This document shows positions 6,547-12,742 of a stretch of 12,742 bases of DNA, one piece after another (positions within the stretch are counted from its first letter, which is position 1; every line of letters begins with the position of its first letter). The DNA comes from CAZVWW01 sp964631265 (GTDB lineage: Bacteria; Thermotogota; Thermotogae; MWEM01). A program made the position numbers and the translations under genes. The DNA is taken from the NCBI GenBank assembly GCA_964631265.1, contig CAZVWW010000066.1:1-12742 (forward strand), given 5' to 3'. The notes beneath the pieces were generated by a model that did not search any database, was not told where the DNA came from, and worked only from the letters and a program-made list of their open reading frames with translations.

Positions 6547-7761
6547 TTATTGATTGGAATCGGTTGAAAAAGTGCCAATTTGATTGCCAAGCCTCACCTG
6601 AATGGCATCCGATCCATATTTTCCCGGTTCAAAGAGAAGGATAACAAGCGATCCCCCATACAGAAAATGACCCAGTTCGTCACCTCTTTTAACAGGGATC
6701 GGGGAGGTTATACCAAGGAATTTATCTTCAAATACCACCGATCCCACAGTGCTCAAACCGACCGGAACCGCCGCAACCAATCCATATTTCCCCGTATCAA
6801 TGATGAAATAGCCTCTCTGATAATTCTCAAAAGCGCTGAAATCGGCTCCGTAATAGCCGACATTGCCATTTGGCGGGACAAAAGAGGGAAAATCCTCCAT
6901 ACCAATTAAGGCGCCTTGTAAAATCCGGGCCTCGATCACTTCTCCGTCAACCGGGGAATGGTAATGGTGATAAGTGTTTGGCATCAAGATACAGGACAGA
7001 GCCGTTCCGCCGACAAAACGCTTCCAATGATTTGAGCCGGCCAGCAATTCTTGAACATTGAGGGTTTGTGTACCCTTGGTTTTAATCTTGGTGTCTTCCT
7101 CGATTATCTTCATGGGGATGGAATTTAAGAGACCGTCTGTAGGGGCTGTGATGATATAGTCTCTATCCGGCATAGTTTGAGGTCTTGATTCTTCCTGATT
7201 TTTAAGGGTTCTGGCAAAAAAATCGTTATAGTTTTCAAAACCACCGTCCGGAGCTTCAGGATCAGGTAAAACATAGTCTGCTTTTTCAATTCTCGGGTCT
7301 GATAGCCATTCTTCAATATACTTTGTCGATTCAGAGCTATCAAGGAATTGTCCGCGTTCGGCAACAAACTGGTTAAAGAGCTCTCTCCCGGGTGACGTTT
7401 GAAAAACGACTCTTCCAAACGGATTGTTATAGGCAAAGAGATCCATCTTTTGGATATACTTTAACCCGTTGTCCGTACTGCCCACTGCTTGAGGTAAAAA
7501 GGTTGCCCATTCACTAAGGAATGTTAAAAGATCTTTAAAATCTTTCCCGATCCATGGATTCCCACCTTCCAGATACCCTTCAGGTAGGGGCTGCATGTTG
7601 TTAAAGGCTTGATCGATGAGGGTTTTGAAAACCGGGTTTTCCTGGTAAGCCCTGTTTAGTGCGTTGATAGAATCAGAACAGGGATTACTGTTCGGTACTT
7701 CATAAGCGAAGAACAATGTCGTCATTAATACCAGCATGGTAACGGTAAGAATTCTTTTCAT
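6547..7761 (-). CDS. Exported phosphatidylserine decarboxylase-family protein (pyruvoyl-type decarboxylase)
   Basis: The 404-residue precursor starts with a clear Sec signal (MKR, hydrophobic to Ala19). Residues 30-190 resemble the N-terminal extension found in PSD relatives of fungi and some bacteria (PF12588 type). The catalytic PSD domain follows. Its triad is visible: Asp209 in 'APTDG', His265-His268 in 'YHHYHSPVDG', and Ser371 in 'YGGSLVILLF', where self-cleavage would create the pyruvoyl group and leave a 34-residue alpha chain. Typical membrane PSDs carry LGST; GGS is the variant of this branch, which includes amino-acid decarboxylases such as fungal tryptophan decarboxylase. The substrate may therefore be a lipid or an amino acid. 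AAGGAG lies 6 bases before the ATG. It stands alone, between a convergent permease and an unrelated signalling unit. Confidence 0.88.
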   Translation of the reverse strand: MKRILTVTMLVLMTTLFFAYEVPNSNPCSDSINALNRAYQENPVFKTLIDQAFNNMQPLPEGYLEGGNPWIGKDFKDLLTFLSEWATFLPQAVGSTDNGLKYIQKMDLFAYNNPFGRVVFQTSPGRELFNQFVAERGQFLDSSESTKYIEEWLSDPRIEKADYVLPDPEAPDGGFENYNDFFARTLKNQEESRPQTMPDRDYIITAPTDGLLNSIPMKIIEEDTKIKTKGTQTLNVQELLAGSNHWKRFVGGTALSCILMPNTYHHYHSPVDGEVIEARILQGALIGMEDFPSFVPPNGNVGYYGADFSAFENYQRGYFIIDTGKYGLVAAVPVGLSTVGSVVFEDKFLGITSPIPVKRGDELGHFLYGGSLVILLFEPGKYGSDAIQVRLGNQIGTFSTDSNQ

Positions 7762-7778
7762 AGCATACTCCTTTCAAG

Positions 7779-7802
7779 TTTCATTGACCGGTTTGAATGA
7801 AA
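7779..7802. repeat. Inverted repeat in the leader of the decarboxylase-like gene
   Basis: TTTCATT and AATGAAA are separated by 10 bases, 18 bases before the start codon. It could be a weak stem or a protein site; there is no further support. Confidence 0.3.
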
Positions 7803-7845
7803 TCTTAGAAAGTTGAGGAAGACTATTATTAGGTGTAAAAGCAAA

Positions 7846-7859
7846 TCGTTTGAAAACGA
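7846..7859. promoter_or_regulatory. Palindrome, possible operator of the decarboxylase-like gene
   Basis: TCGTTTGAAAACGA has perfect 6-bp arms around GA. It lies just downstream of the expected start point of the candidate promoter at 7875-7903, a usual repressor position. No regulator gene is adjacent. Confidence 0.4.
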
Positions 7860-7874
7860 ATCTTTTGGGATAAA

Positions 7875-7903
7875 TTTATAAAAAGGTTAAATTGGGGTGA
7901 AAA
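7875..7903 (-). promoter_or_regulatory. Candidate promoter of the decarboxylase-like gene
   Basis: On the minus strand TTTTCA (-35, 4 of 6 consensus) and TATAAA (-10, 5 of 6) are separated by 17 bases. The start would be near 7868, giving a leader of about 107 bases. The rest of the 7762-8007 intergenic region holds two terminators and the inverted repeats listed here. Confidence 0.45.
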
Positions 7904-7910
7904 ATGCAAT

Positions 7911-7941
7911 AAAAAAAGGAGCCTTTCTGCCCCTTTTTTTT
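7911..7941 (-). terminator. Second terminator behind the signalling operon
   Basis: In the minus-strand RNA eight A, GGGGC, a 6-base loop and GCUCC plus seven U form a long stem with one G-U pair. The plus strand has an A-C mismatch at that point. It backs up the terminator at 7965-7987 and separates the signalling unit from the decarboxylase promoter. Confidence 0.65.
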
Positions 7942-7964
7942 GACTCTCATTTACATTATACCAT

Positions 7965-7987
7965 AAAAAAGCGGGGTTGTCAACCCC
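7965..7987 (-). terminator. Rho-independent terminator of the HPt/diguanylate cyclase operon
   Basis: On the minus strand GGGGTT-GAC-AACCCC forms a 6-bp stem followed by GC and six U. It lies 20 bases past the stop of the diguanylate cyclase gene. Confidence 0.8.
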
Positions 7988-8007
7988 CTCGATGAGATGC
8001 CTTTTAT

Positions 8008-8907
8008 TTATCTCCAGACAACACGATTTCTTCCTTCCGATTTTGCCTTGTAAAGCATCTTATCGGATTGGTTTAAGAAGGCCTCGGGATCGGTATCCTC
8101 TTTCCGATGCGTGACCCCTCCCAGGGAAATGGTCACAACCTTTGAGCAACTTGATTGTTCATGAGGGATGGCCAGGCTTTCTATTGCCTGACGAATCTCT
8201 TCCGCTATCTTGCCGGCCCCCTTTTTTTCAGTTCGCGGCAGGATGACAACAAACTCTTCGCCCCCGTATCGGGCAACAGCATCCTCCGGTCGCTTGAGAA
8301 CATCTTTGATCGCCTTTGCAATCTCCTTCAAGACAACATCTCCGGCGGCATGACCGTATAAATCGTTGTAATTTTTAAAAAAATCCACATCCCCCATGAT
8401 GAGAGAAAGCGGTTCACCATATCTTATGGCTTTTTGCCATTCTTTATGATAAATGGTATCAAAGCTCCTTCTGTTGTTGATTCCGGTTAGCCCATCAATT
8501 CCCGCCATTTCTTCAAGCATCCTTCTCTGTTCGATGAGTTTTATCTGATTTTGAACCCTTGCTTTCACGATGCTGGGATGAAAGGGCTTGGTGATAAAGT
8601 CAACTGCGCCGGTTTTAAACGCCTTTTCCTCATCTTCAATGGAATCAAGAACCGTGATGAAGATGACGGGGATATTCTTCTGCTCCTCGGTGTTCTTCAT
8701 TTTCCTTAAGATCTCATATCCGTCCGTATCGGGCAGCATAATGTCCAAAAGGATCAGGTCAATCGCTTGATCACTGTTCAATCTCCGGAAGACCTGAGCG
8801 GCGTTTTTGGCCAGAACAATGTCAAACTCGTCCGATAACAAGTCAGAGAGCACTTTCCTGTTGGAGCGTTCATCATCGACTATCATAATCCTGTGTTGTT
8901 TTTCCAT
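8008..8907 (-). CDS. Response regulator with GGDEF domain (REC-GGDEF diguanylate cyclase)
   Basis: This 299-residue cytoplasmic protein would make cyclic di-GMP from two GTP when phosphorylated. The REC domain (about 5-120) has the acidic pair Asp11-Asp12, the phospho-acceptor Asp55 (LLDIMLP), Thr85 and Lys107 (TKP), all the needed residues. A short helix leads to the GGDEF domain (about 136-299), with 'DGLTGINNRR', 'GDVDFFKNYND' and the active GGEEF at 215-219. An inhibitory I-site RPED (206-209) lies five residues before it, so product feedback is likely. The start is the ATG at 8907, with GAGGG 7 bases upstream; an in-frame ATG at 8928 has no Shine-Dalgarno and would overlap the upstream gene. 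It follows the HPt gene by 10 bases. Confidence 0.95.
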   Translation of the reverse strand: MEKQHRIMIVDDERSNRKVLSDLLSDEFDIVLAKNAAQVFRRLNSDQAIDLILLDIMLPDTDGYEILRKMKNTEEQKNIPVIFITVLDSIEDEEKAFKTGAVDFITKPFHPSIVKARVQNQIKLIEQRRMLEEMAGIDGLTGINNRRSFDTIYHKEWQKAIRYGEPLSLIMGDVDFFKNYNDLYGHAAGDVVLKEIAKAIKDVLKRPEDAVARYGGEEFVVILPRTEKKGAGKIAEEIRQAIESLAIPHEQSSCSKVVTISLGGVTHRKEDTDPEAFLNQSDKMLYKAKSEGRNRVVWR

Positions 8908-8914
8908 GAGTCTG

Positions 8915-8919
8915 CCCTC
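8915..8919 (-). promoter_or_regulatory. Ribosome binding site overlapping the HPt stop codon
   Basis: GAGGG shares bases with the TGA stop of the HPt gene (TGAGGG) and lies 7 bases before ATG 8907. This fixes that start and suggests coupled translation. Confidence 0.6.
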
Positions 8920-9508
8920 AAATCCCATTTTGTATGGTTTTTATTAACGCTTCGGCATCTTGAAAGTCCAATTTCTCAATCTTTGCTTTCACTTCCAACA
9001 ACTCCTTTTTTAGTCCGAAAGTTCCGTAACGTGACAACAATTCCGAGACCAGGACTTCAGCCTGATATCTTCCTTCCCTTACCATGGAAAGTAATTGTTT
9101 TAGTTTTTCAAGAAGAATCTCTTTATCCTGTTCATTATATTCCTCATGTGAGACTTTTTCGATGTTTTCCTGCAGCAATTCAGAACGCTCAAGTTCATCG
9201 AAAAGATGATCAATTTCCTCTCTTAAGGGGGGGATCAACCGCTTAAATGCTACCGGATCTTTTTCTTTAAGGGCATTTTCAACCTTTGACATCAAGTGGC
9301 TTAAAGCCTCAAACCCAAGCATATTTGAAACCCCTTTCAGGGAATGGACTTGAATCTCAGCTGCTTCATAGTTGCCCTCAGAGACCAGCCCGGCAATCTT
9401 ATCGACATGAGCGGTATTATGATGAAAATCCTGAACCAATCCTTTGTAAAAATCCAGCGAGCCGCCGGTGTTCTCAAGTCCTTTTTCAAGGTTTATTCTC
9501 CGGATCAC
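8918..9508 (-). CDS. Stand-alone histidine phosphotransfer (HPt) protein
   Basis: This protein of about 196 residues has an HPt domain at about 5-100: 'RRINLEKGLENTGGSLDFYK' leads into a helical bundle with phospho-His55 in HSLKG and the following 'VSNMLGFEAL'. The C-terminal part (about 120-196) is helical and resembles the tails found after HPt domains at the ends of hybrid kinases. It probably passes phosphate from a hybrid kinase to the REC-GGDEF protein encoded 10 bases downstream. The start is chosen at GTG 9508, 6 bases after AAGGAG; ATG 9514 directly abuts that site. The frame is open to ATG 9607, but that start has no Shine-Dalgarno and an extended -10 promoter lies inside the extra stretch. 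The partner kinase is not seen; it could be in or beyond the gap. Confidence 0.85.
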   Translation of the reverse strand: MIRRINLEKGLENTGGSLDFYKGLVQDFHHNTAHVDKIAGLVSEGNYEAAEIQVHSLKGVSNMLGFEALSHLMSKVENALKEKDPVAFKRLIPPLREEIDHLFDELERSELLQENIEKVSHEEYNEQDKEILLEKLKQLLSMVREGRYQAEVLVSELLSRYGTFGLKKELLEVKAKIEKLDFQDAEALIKTIQNGI

Positions 9509-9514
9509 AAACAT

Positions 9515-9520
9515 CTCCTT
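9515..9520 (-). promoter_or_regulatory. Ribosome binding site of the HPt gene
   Basis: AAGGAG lies 6 bases before GTG 9508 and directly before ATG 9514. It supports the short protein rather than the start at 9607. Confidence 0.55.
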
Positions 9521-9555
9521 AAACGTTTGACCGATAACGTTCCTTGATGTATTGA

Positions 9556-9564
9556 TTATATCAT
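9556..9564 (-). promoter_or_regulatory. Extended -10 promoter of the HPt/diguanylate cyclase operon
   Basis: TGATATAAT on the minus strand is a perfect extended -10 element. No -35 box is seen at the right distance, which is common for this promoter class. Transcription would start near 9549, about 40 bases before the GTG. Confidence 0.6.
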
Positions 9565-9655
9565 TGAAAGGAGAAAGCTGAGGACAGTTGCACAAATCTT
9601 GTATCATTCTTCAGCAGTGTCGGGCCATTTTCGTCACAAATAGAATACACCCCCC

Positions 9656-9755
9656 NNNNNNNNNNNNNNNNNNNNNNNNNNNNNNNNNNNNNNNNNNNNN
9701 NNNNNNNNNNNNNNNNNNNNNNNNNNNNNNNNNNNNNNNNNNNNNNNNNNNNNNN
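9656..9755. other. Scaffold gap of 100 N
   Basis: Exactly 100 unknown bases, a usual placeholder for a gap of unknown length between contigs. The region 9509-9842 therefore holds the HPt promoter, 92 bases of unexplained sequence left of the gap and 87 bases right of it. A short open frame from the gap to TAA at 9805-9807 (plus) could be the end of a missing gene, but is too short to call. Confidence 0.97.
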
Positions 9756-9842
9756 CATCACCCTGTTGGAGTACCGCCTGTCAGAATGGTGGTTTTGTCG
9801 GTTAAGATAACACGTTTCCGTGAAAAGGAGGATCCCGAAAAT

Positions 9843-11522
9843 ATGTGTATACGACAGAAAATGGCTGCGGTACTGGCCGCTCTATTCCTGCTGCTCTCGA
9901 TCAACAGTAATATGGCAAGTACCCGGATAAAAGATTCATTTGCTGAGAGTCTGAAACTCGAACCGAGCCCTAATGAAGACGGGAACTACAATATCATCTT
10001 CATTACCACCGATCAGGAACGATACTTCAATGATTATCCGGTTGATTCGAATTATGAGGCACGCGAGCTTCTGACCTCAATGGGGACAACCTTCGAGAAA
10101 CACTACACCTGCTCCAACATGTCAACCTCTTCGCGCTCCGTCATCTTCACGGGCACGCATATCCCCGACACAAAGATGATCGACAACACCGATTTCGGCT
10201 GGCAGGGACCTCTATCAGAAGAGATAACAACCATCGGGGACCGGATGCGCTCAGCTGGGTATTACAGCGCTCTGAAAGGCAAGTGGCACATGGGGAATGC
10301 CAGCTCGATTGCCGAAGTGGAGAACGAGCTGACCGACCTCAACGAGCACGGTTTTTCCGACTGGGGGGTAGACGGCGACTATATCGGCACGATATGGGAC
10401 GGGTATGAGAAAGATGCGGAGATTGTCTCTGACACCGTTAAATGGCTCGAAACAGTCGGAACAGCGAAGAACTCCGAAGGACAGTCCTTCTTTCTCTCTC
10501 TTAATCTGATTAATCCGCACGATATCATGTACTTCAGTACCGACGAAGATTTCAGGGGCTTCGTTTCCGTGGCGGGTGCCCCGGATGATCCATTATACGA
10601 AAAGACCTACGATGAGCCTCTGCCATCCACCTGGAAGAGGGATGTGAGTGACGGAACGCTTCCGCAAGCCGTCATCAGGTACAAACACTATGATAACAAC
10701 GTGACCGGTGTCATCAATACAAAGGAAGACTGGAAGACGGCACAGGATTACTACTTCAACTGCATTCAGGACAGCGACAATCATCTGATGGACATCCTTT
10801 TAGCACTCCGGGATATGGAGCTGCTCAACAACTCGATCATCATCTTCACATCCGACCATGGTGAGATGGGCGGTGCCCAGGGTCTCAAAGGTAAGGGGGG
10901 ACTGCTCTTTGAGAATAACCTCCACGTCCCTCTCATCATCTATCATCCCGATTTCAACGGTGGAGAGTCCGTAAATGCGGTTACAAGCCACATCGATCTT
11001 GCCCCCAGTATCATCCATATGACAGGGCTCAGCCCGGAACTCAAGGCGGAGCTAACCCGGGAACTGCCCGGAAAGAATCTGATGAAACTGATTAACGGTA
11101 CCTCCAAATCGGTTCGGAGAGGGGCTCTCTTTTGCAGCGAGCTAATCTCCACAACGATGGCGCGGGCCGTCGCGGGGCCGGACCGCAGGATTGATCACTT
11201 TACCATTGACACGTCTGTGCGCGGGCTCATGCGCGCGGTGATTACCGAACGTTACAAATTTGCCCGTTACTTCTCGGAGAATTTCAACACCCCGATGACG
11301 CTCGAAGAACTCCTGCAAAACAACGATATCGAACTGTACGATTTAAAAAACGACCCGGCGGAGCTGAACAACCTCGCCAACGATCCGGAGGCCAATGCAG
11401 CGCTAATCATGGAGATGAATACCCTCCTGAACGACTTGATCGCTGAAGAGATTGGTGTCGATGATGGTGCTGAGTTTCACGAAGCCGTTAAAACATACCG
11501 GGAGAGCCTCAACAATGAATAA
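9843..11522 (+). CDS. Exported sulfatase with serine-type, non-canonical S-T-S-S-R active-site motif
   Basis: This 559-residue type I sulfatase-family hydrolase would remove sulfate from an organic sulfate ester outside the cytoplasm. A Sec signal covers about 1-25 (R4, K6, hydrophobic core, 'NMA'). Metal-site and catalytic landmarks are 'NIIFITTDQ' (50-58), the core S94-T-S-S-R98 followed by SVIFTG, 'KGKWHMG' (145-151), 'NPHD', and 'FTSDHGEMGG' (Asp338, His339), then 'KGKGG' with Lys351. The canonical core is C/S-x-P/A-x-R; here residue 94 is Ser and the third position is Ser instead of Pro or Ala. In 'GAQGL' a Gln replaces the frequent His. AAAAGGAGG lies about 11 bases before the ATG; upstream in-frame codons lead into the gap and lack this support. 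The gene just downstream encodes the matching maturase. The substrate is unknown. Confidence 0.92.
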   Translation: MCIRQKMAAVLAALFLLLSINSNMASTRIKDSFAESLKLEPSPNEDGNYNIIFITTDQERYFNDYPVDSNYEARELLTSMGTTFEKHYTCSNMSTSSRSVIFTGTHIPDTKMIDNTDFGWQGPLSEEITTIGDRMRSAGYYSALKGKWHMGNASSIAEVENELTDLNEHGFSDWGVDGDYIGTIWDGYEKDAEIVSDTVKWLETVGTAKNSEGQSFFLSLNLINPHDIMYFSTDEDFRGFVSVAGAPDDPLYEKTYDEPLPSTWKRDVSDGTLPQAVIRYKHYDNNVTGVINTKEDWKTAQDYYFNCIQDSDNHLMDILLALRDMELLNNSIIIFTSDHGEMGGAQGLKGKGGLLFENNLHVPLIIYHPDFNGGESVNAVTSHIDLAPSIIHMTGLSPELKAELTRELPGKNLMKLINGTSKSVRRGALFCSELISTTMARAVAGPDRRIDHFTIDTSVRGLMRAVITERYKFARYFSENFNTPMTLEELLQNNDIELYDLKNDPAELNNLANDPEANAALIMEMNTLLNDLIAEEIGVDDGAEFHEAVKTYRESLNNE

Positions 11523-11541
11523 TCAAAAAGGCAACCAATGG

Positions 11542-11566
11542 CGGGGATTGCTAAGAGCAATCGCCG
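11542..11566 (+). other. Intercistronic hairpin between sulfatase and maturase genes
   Basis: GATTGCT-AAG-AGCAATC forms a perfect 7-bp stem with a 3-base loop; beyond one G-G mismatch three more GC pairs follow. No T run follows, so it is not a standard terminator. It sits just before the maturase ribosome binding site and may stabilise the upstream message or tune maturase translation. Confidence 0.5.
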
Positions 11567-11578
11567 GGAAGTGAGGGG

Positions 11579-12742
11579 ATGACAAACAACGACAACAGAA
11601 CCTTCGCCGTTATGGCCAAAGTCGTTGGCGGCTTTTGTAACCTGCAATGCGAATACTGCTATTACACAGAAAAGACAAAAAGCCTCCCCCGGACACATCG
11701 CCGGATGCCGGGCGATGTGCTTGAGGCATACGTCAGGGAAAACTTACGCATCAACGGGAAGAATGCAGTTGTAGAATTTGCCTGGCACGGTGGCGAACCG
11801 CTTCTGGCCGGCATCGATTTCTTCAGAAAAGCAGTGGCTCTGGAGAAAAGATTCGGAAAGGGCAGGAAGATTATCAACACCCTGCAGACGAACGCAACGC
11901 TGCTGAATGAAGAATGGTGCCGCTTTTTTGTAAAACATCACTTTCAGGTCGGTGTTAGCATCGACGGCCCCGAGGAATTTCACGACACTTACCGAAAGGG
12001 AGTGAATGGAGGCACTTTCCAAGATGTGATGGCCGGGATAGAGCTCCTCCGGAAATACCGGATACGGTTCAACACGTTGACAACCGTCAACGCAGCTAAT
12101 GAGAAGCATCCGGTGGCGGTCTACGATTTTCTCCGGCAATATACGGATTTCATGCAGTTTTTACCCGTTGTGGAGAGAAAGCCGGATTTTGTCGAGTCCG
12201 AAGACGGACAAGACTTGAGCATGCCACCCGGTATCAATAGTGCACTCATGCAGAGAAACATGACACCATTCTCAGTAACGCCTGAAGGGTATGGCAGGTT
12301 CCTCGTCAATGTCTTTGACCGATGGAAGGAACTGGATTATAAAAAAAAGCACGTCCAGCTCTTTGAGGTAACGGCCGGGAACATGCGCGGCAAGCCCAGC
12401 TCATTATGTGTTCACAACCCACTGTGCGGGCACGGGGCATCGATCGAGACAGATGGAGGCGTTTACTCCTGCGATCACTACACCTTCCCGGAGTATCAAC
12501 TGGGCAACATCCTCGAGACACCGCTGGATGAGATAATGGAAAAGAACAGAGCATTCGGGATGCATAAAACATACGGCCTCCCCAAAGAATGTTTCGACTG
12601 CCCGTACATCAAGCTCTGCTTCGGAGGTTGCCCAAAGGACCGGATCCTCTTTTCCCAAGACGGCCGGCGAGGAAAAAATTACCTCTGCGAAGGATACAAG
12701 CTCTTTTTCAGGCATTTTCTGAAGAGCATGGAGAATCACCGG
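11579..12742 (+). CDS. Anaerobic sulfatase-maturing enzyme (radical SAM, SPASM), 3' end cut by the window
   Basis: The 388 visible codons have no stop; the family is about 370-420 residues, so nearly the whole protein is present. It oxidises the active-site Ser or Cys of a sulfatase to formylglycine, using S-adenosylmethionine and iron-sulfur clusters, in the cytoplasm. The radical SAM motif C20-x3-C24-x2-C27 ('CNLQCEYCYY') is followed by 'WHGGEPLLAG' and 'LQTNATLL'. The SPASM part has 'CGHGASIETDGGVYSCDHY', with Asp299 after Cys298 matching the proposed catalytic base, then 'CFDCPYIKLCFGGC' (C-x2-C-x5-C-x3-C) and a last Cys in 'LCEGY'. All expected cluster cysteines are there. The ATG follows a GTGAGGGG sequence that is a modest Shine-Dalgarno. 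It lies 56 bases after the sulfatase gene, its likely substrate. Confidence 0.95.
   Translation, partial: MTNNDNRTFAVMAKVVGGFCNLQCEYCYYTEKTKSLPRTHRRMPGDVLEAYVRENLRINGKNAVVEFAWHGGEPLLAGIDFFRKAVALEKRFGKGRKIINTLQTNATLLNEEWCRFFVKHHFQVGVSIDGPEEFHDTYRKGVNGGTFQDVMAGIELLRKYRIRFNTLTTVNAANEKHPVAVYDFLRQYTDFMQFLPVVERKPDFVESEDGQDLSMPPGINSALMQRNMTPFSVTPEGYGRFLVNVFDRWKELDYKKKHVQLFEVTAGNMRGKPSSLCVHNPLCGHGASIETDGGVYSCDHYTFPEYQLGNILETPLDEIMEKNRAFGMHKTYGLPKECFDCPYIKLCFGGCPKDRILFSQDGRRGKNYLCEGYKLFFRHFLKSMENHR

Noticed and set aside
9524..9544. Two AACGTT copies 8 bases apart in the HPt leader
   Set aside because: The short palindromic words could be chance; there is no further support for a binding site.
9561..9655. 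Open minus-strand frame from the gap to a TGA, 31 codons
   Set aside because: It is too short, has no recognisable motif, and overlaps the promoter of the HPt operon. It could be the end of a gene in the gap, but nothing supports this beyond openness.
9756..9807. Plus-strand frame ending 'EYRLSEWWFCRLR', possible end of a gene upstream of the sulfatase
   Set aside because: Only 17 codons are visible right of the gap; openness over this length is expected by chance.
11744..12739. Several minus-strand open frames inside the radical SAM gene
   Set aside because: The plus strand encodes a complete set of radical SAM and SPASM motifs; the antisense frames show no family features.

Overview
The window looks like part of an anaerobic, carbohydrate-using bacterium with an envelope across which proteins are exported. 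The sugar-binding protein has a plain Sec signal and no lipobox, which is common in Thermotogota and seen in some Spirochaetota. The ROK regulator, HPt/diguanylate cyclase pair and oxygen-sensitive sulfatase-maturing enzyme fit either group. I cannot name the species. A run of 100 N at 9656-9755 is a scaffold gap, so the left (1-9655) and right (9756-12742) parts may not truly be neighbours. The right part is visibly richer in G and C.

Left part, minus strand, 1-5007: a sugar-uptake operon. It starts with a ROK/XylR-type repressor behind a good sigma-70-like promoter and a perfect 19-bp palindrome. It continues with a sugar-binding protein resembling glucose/mannose binders, two CUT1 permease subunits and a class I glutamine-amidotransferase-like protein cut by the window edge. 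There is no ATPase gene. Hairpins sit between the repressor and binding-protein genes and between the binding-protein and permease genes, so the cistrons may be expressed at different levels.

Divergent from this operon, 5227-6519 (+) encodes an AzgA/PbuG-type purine permease. It converges on an exported phosphatidylserine-decarboxylase-like protein (6547-7761, -), whose likely terminator lies inside the 3' end of the permease gene. A two-gene signalling unit follows (minus, 8008-9508): a stand-alone HPt protein and a REC-GGDEF diguanylate cyclase with tandem terminators. This suggests a phosphorelay leading to cyclic di-GMP; the sensor kinase is not in the window.

Right part, plus strand: an exported sulfatase whose core motif is S-T-S-S-R, followed by an anaerobic sulfatase-maturing radical SAM enzyme that runs off the end. 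The pair forms a self-contained module: the radical SAM enzyme would make formylglycine on the sulfatase in the cytoplasm before export.

I see no CRISPR array, RNA gene, insertion sequence or clearly new multigene system. The most unusual items are the exported pyruvoyl-type decarboxylase, the atypical sulfatase motif, and the well-formed operator-promoter of the sugar operon.
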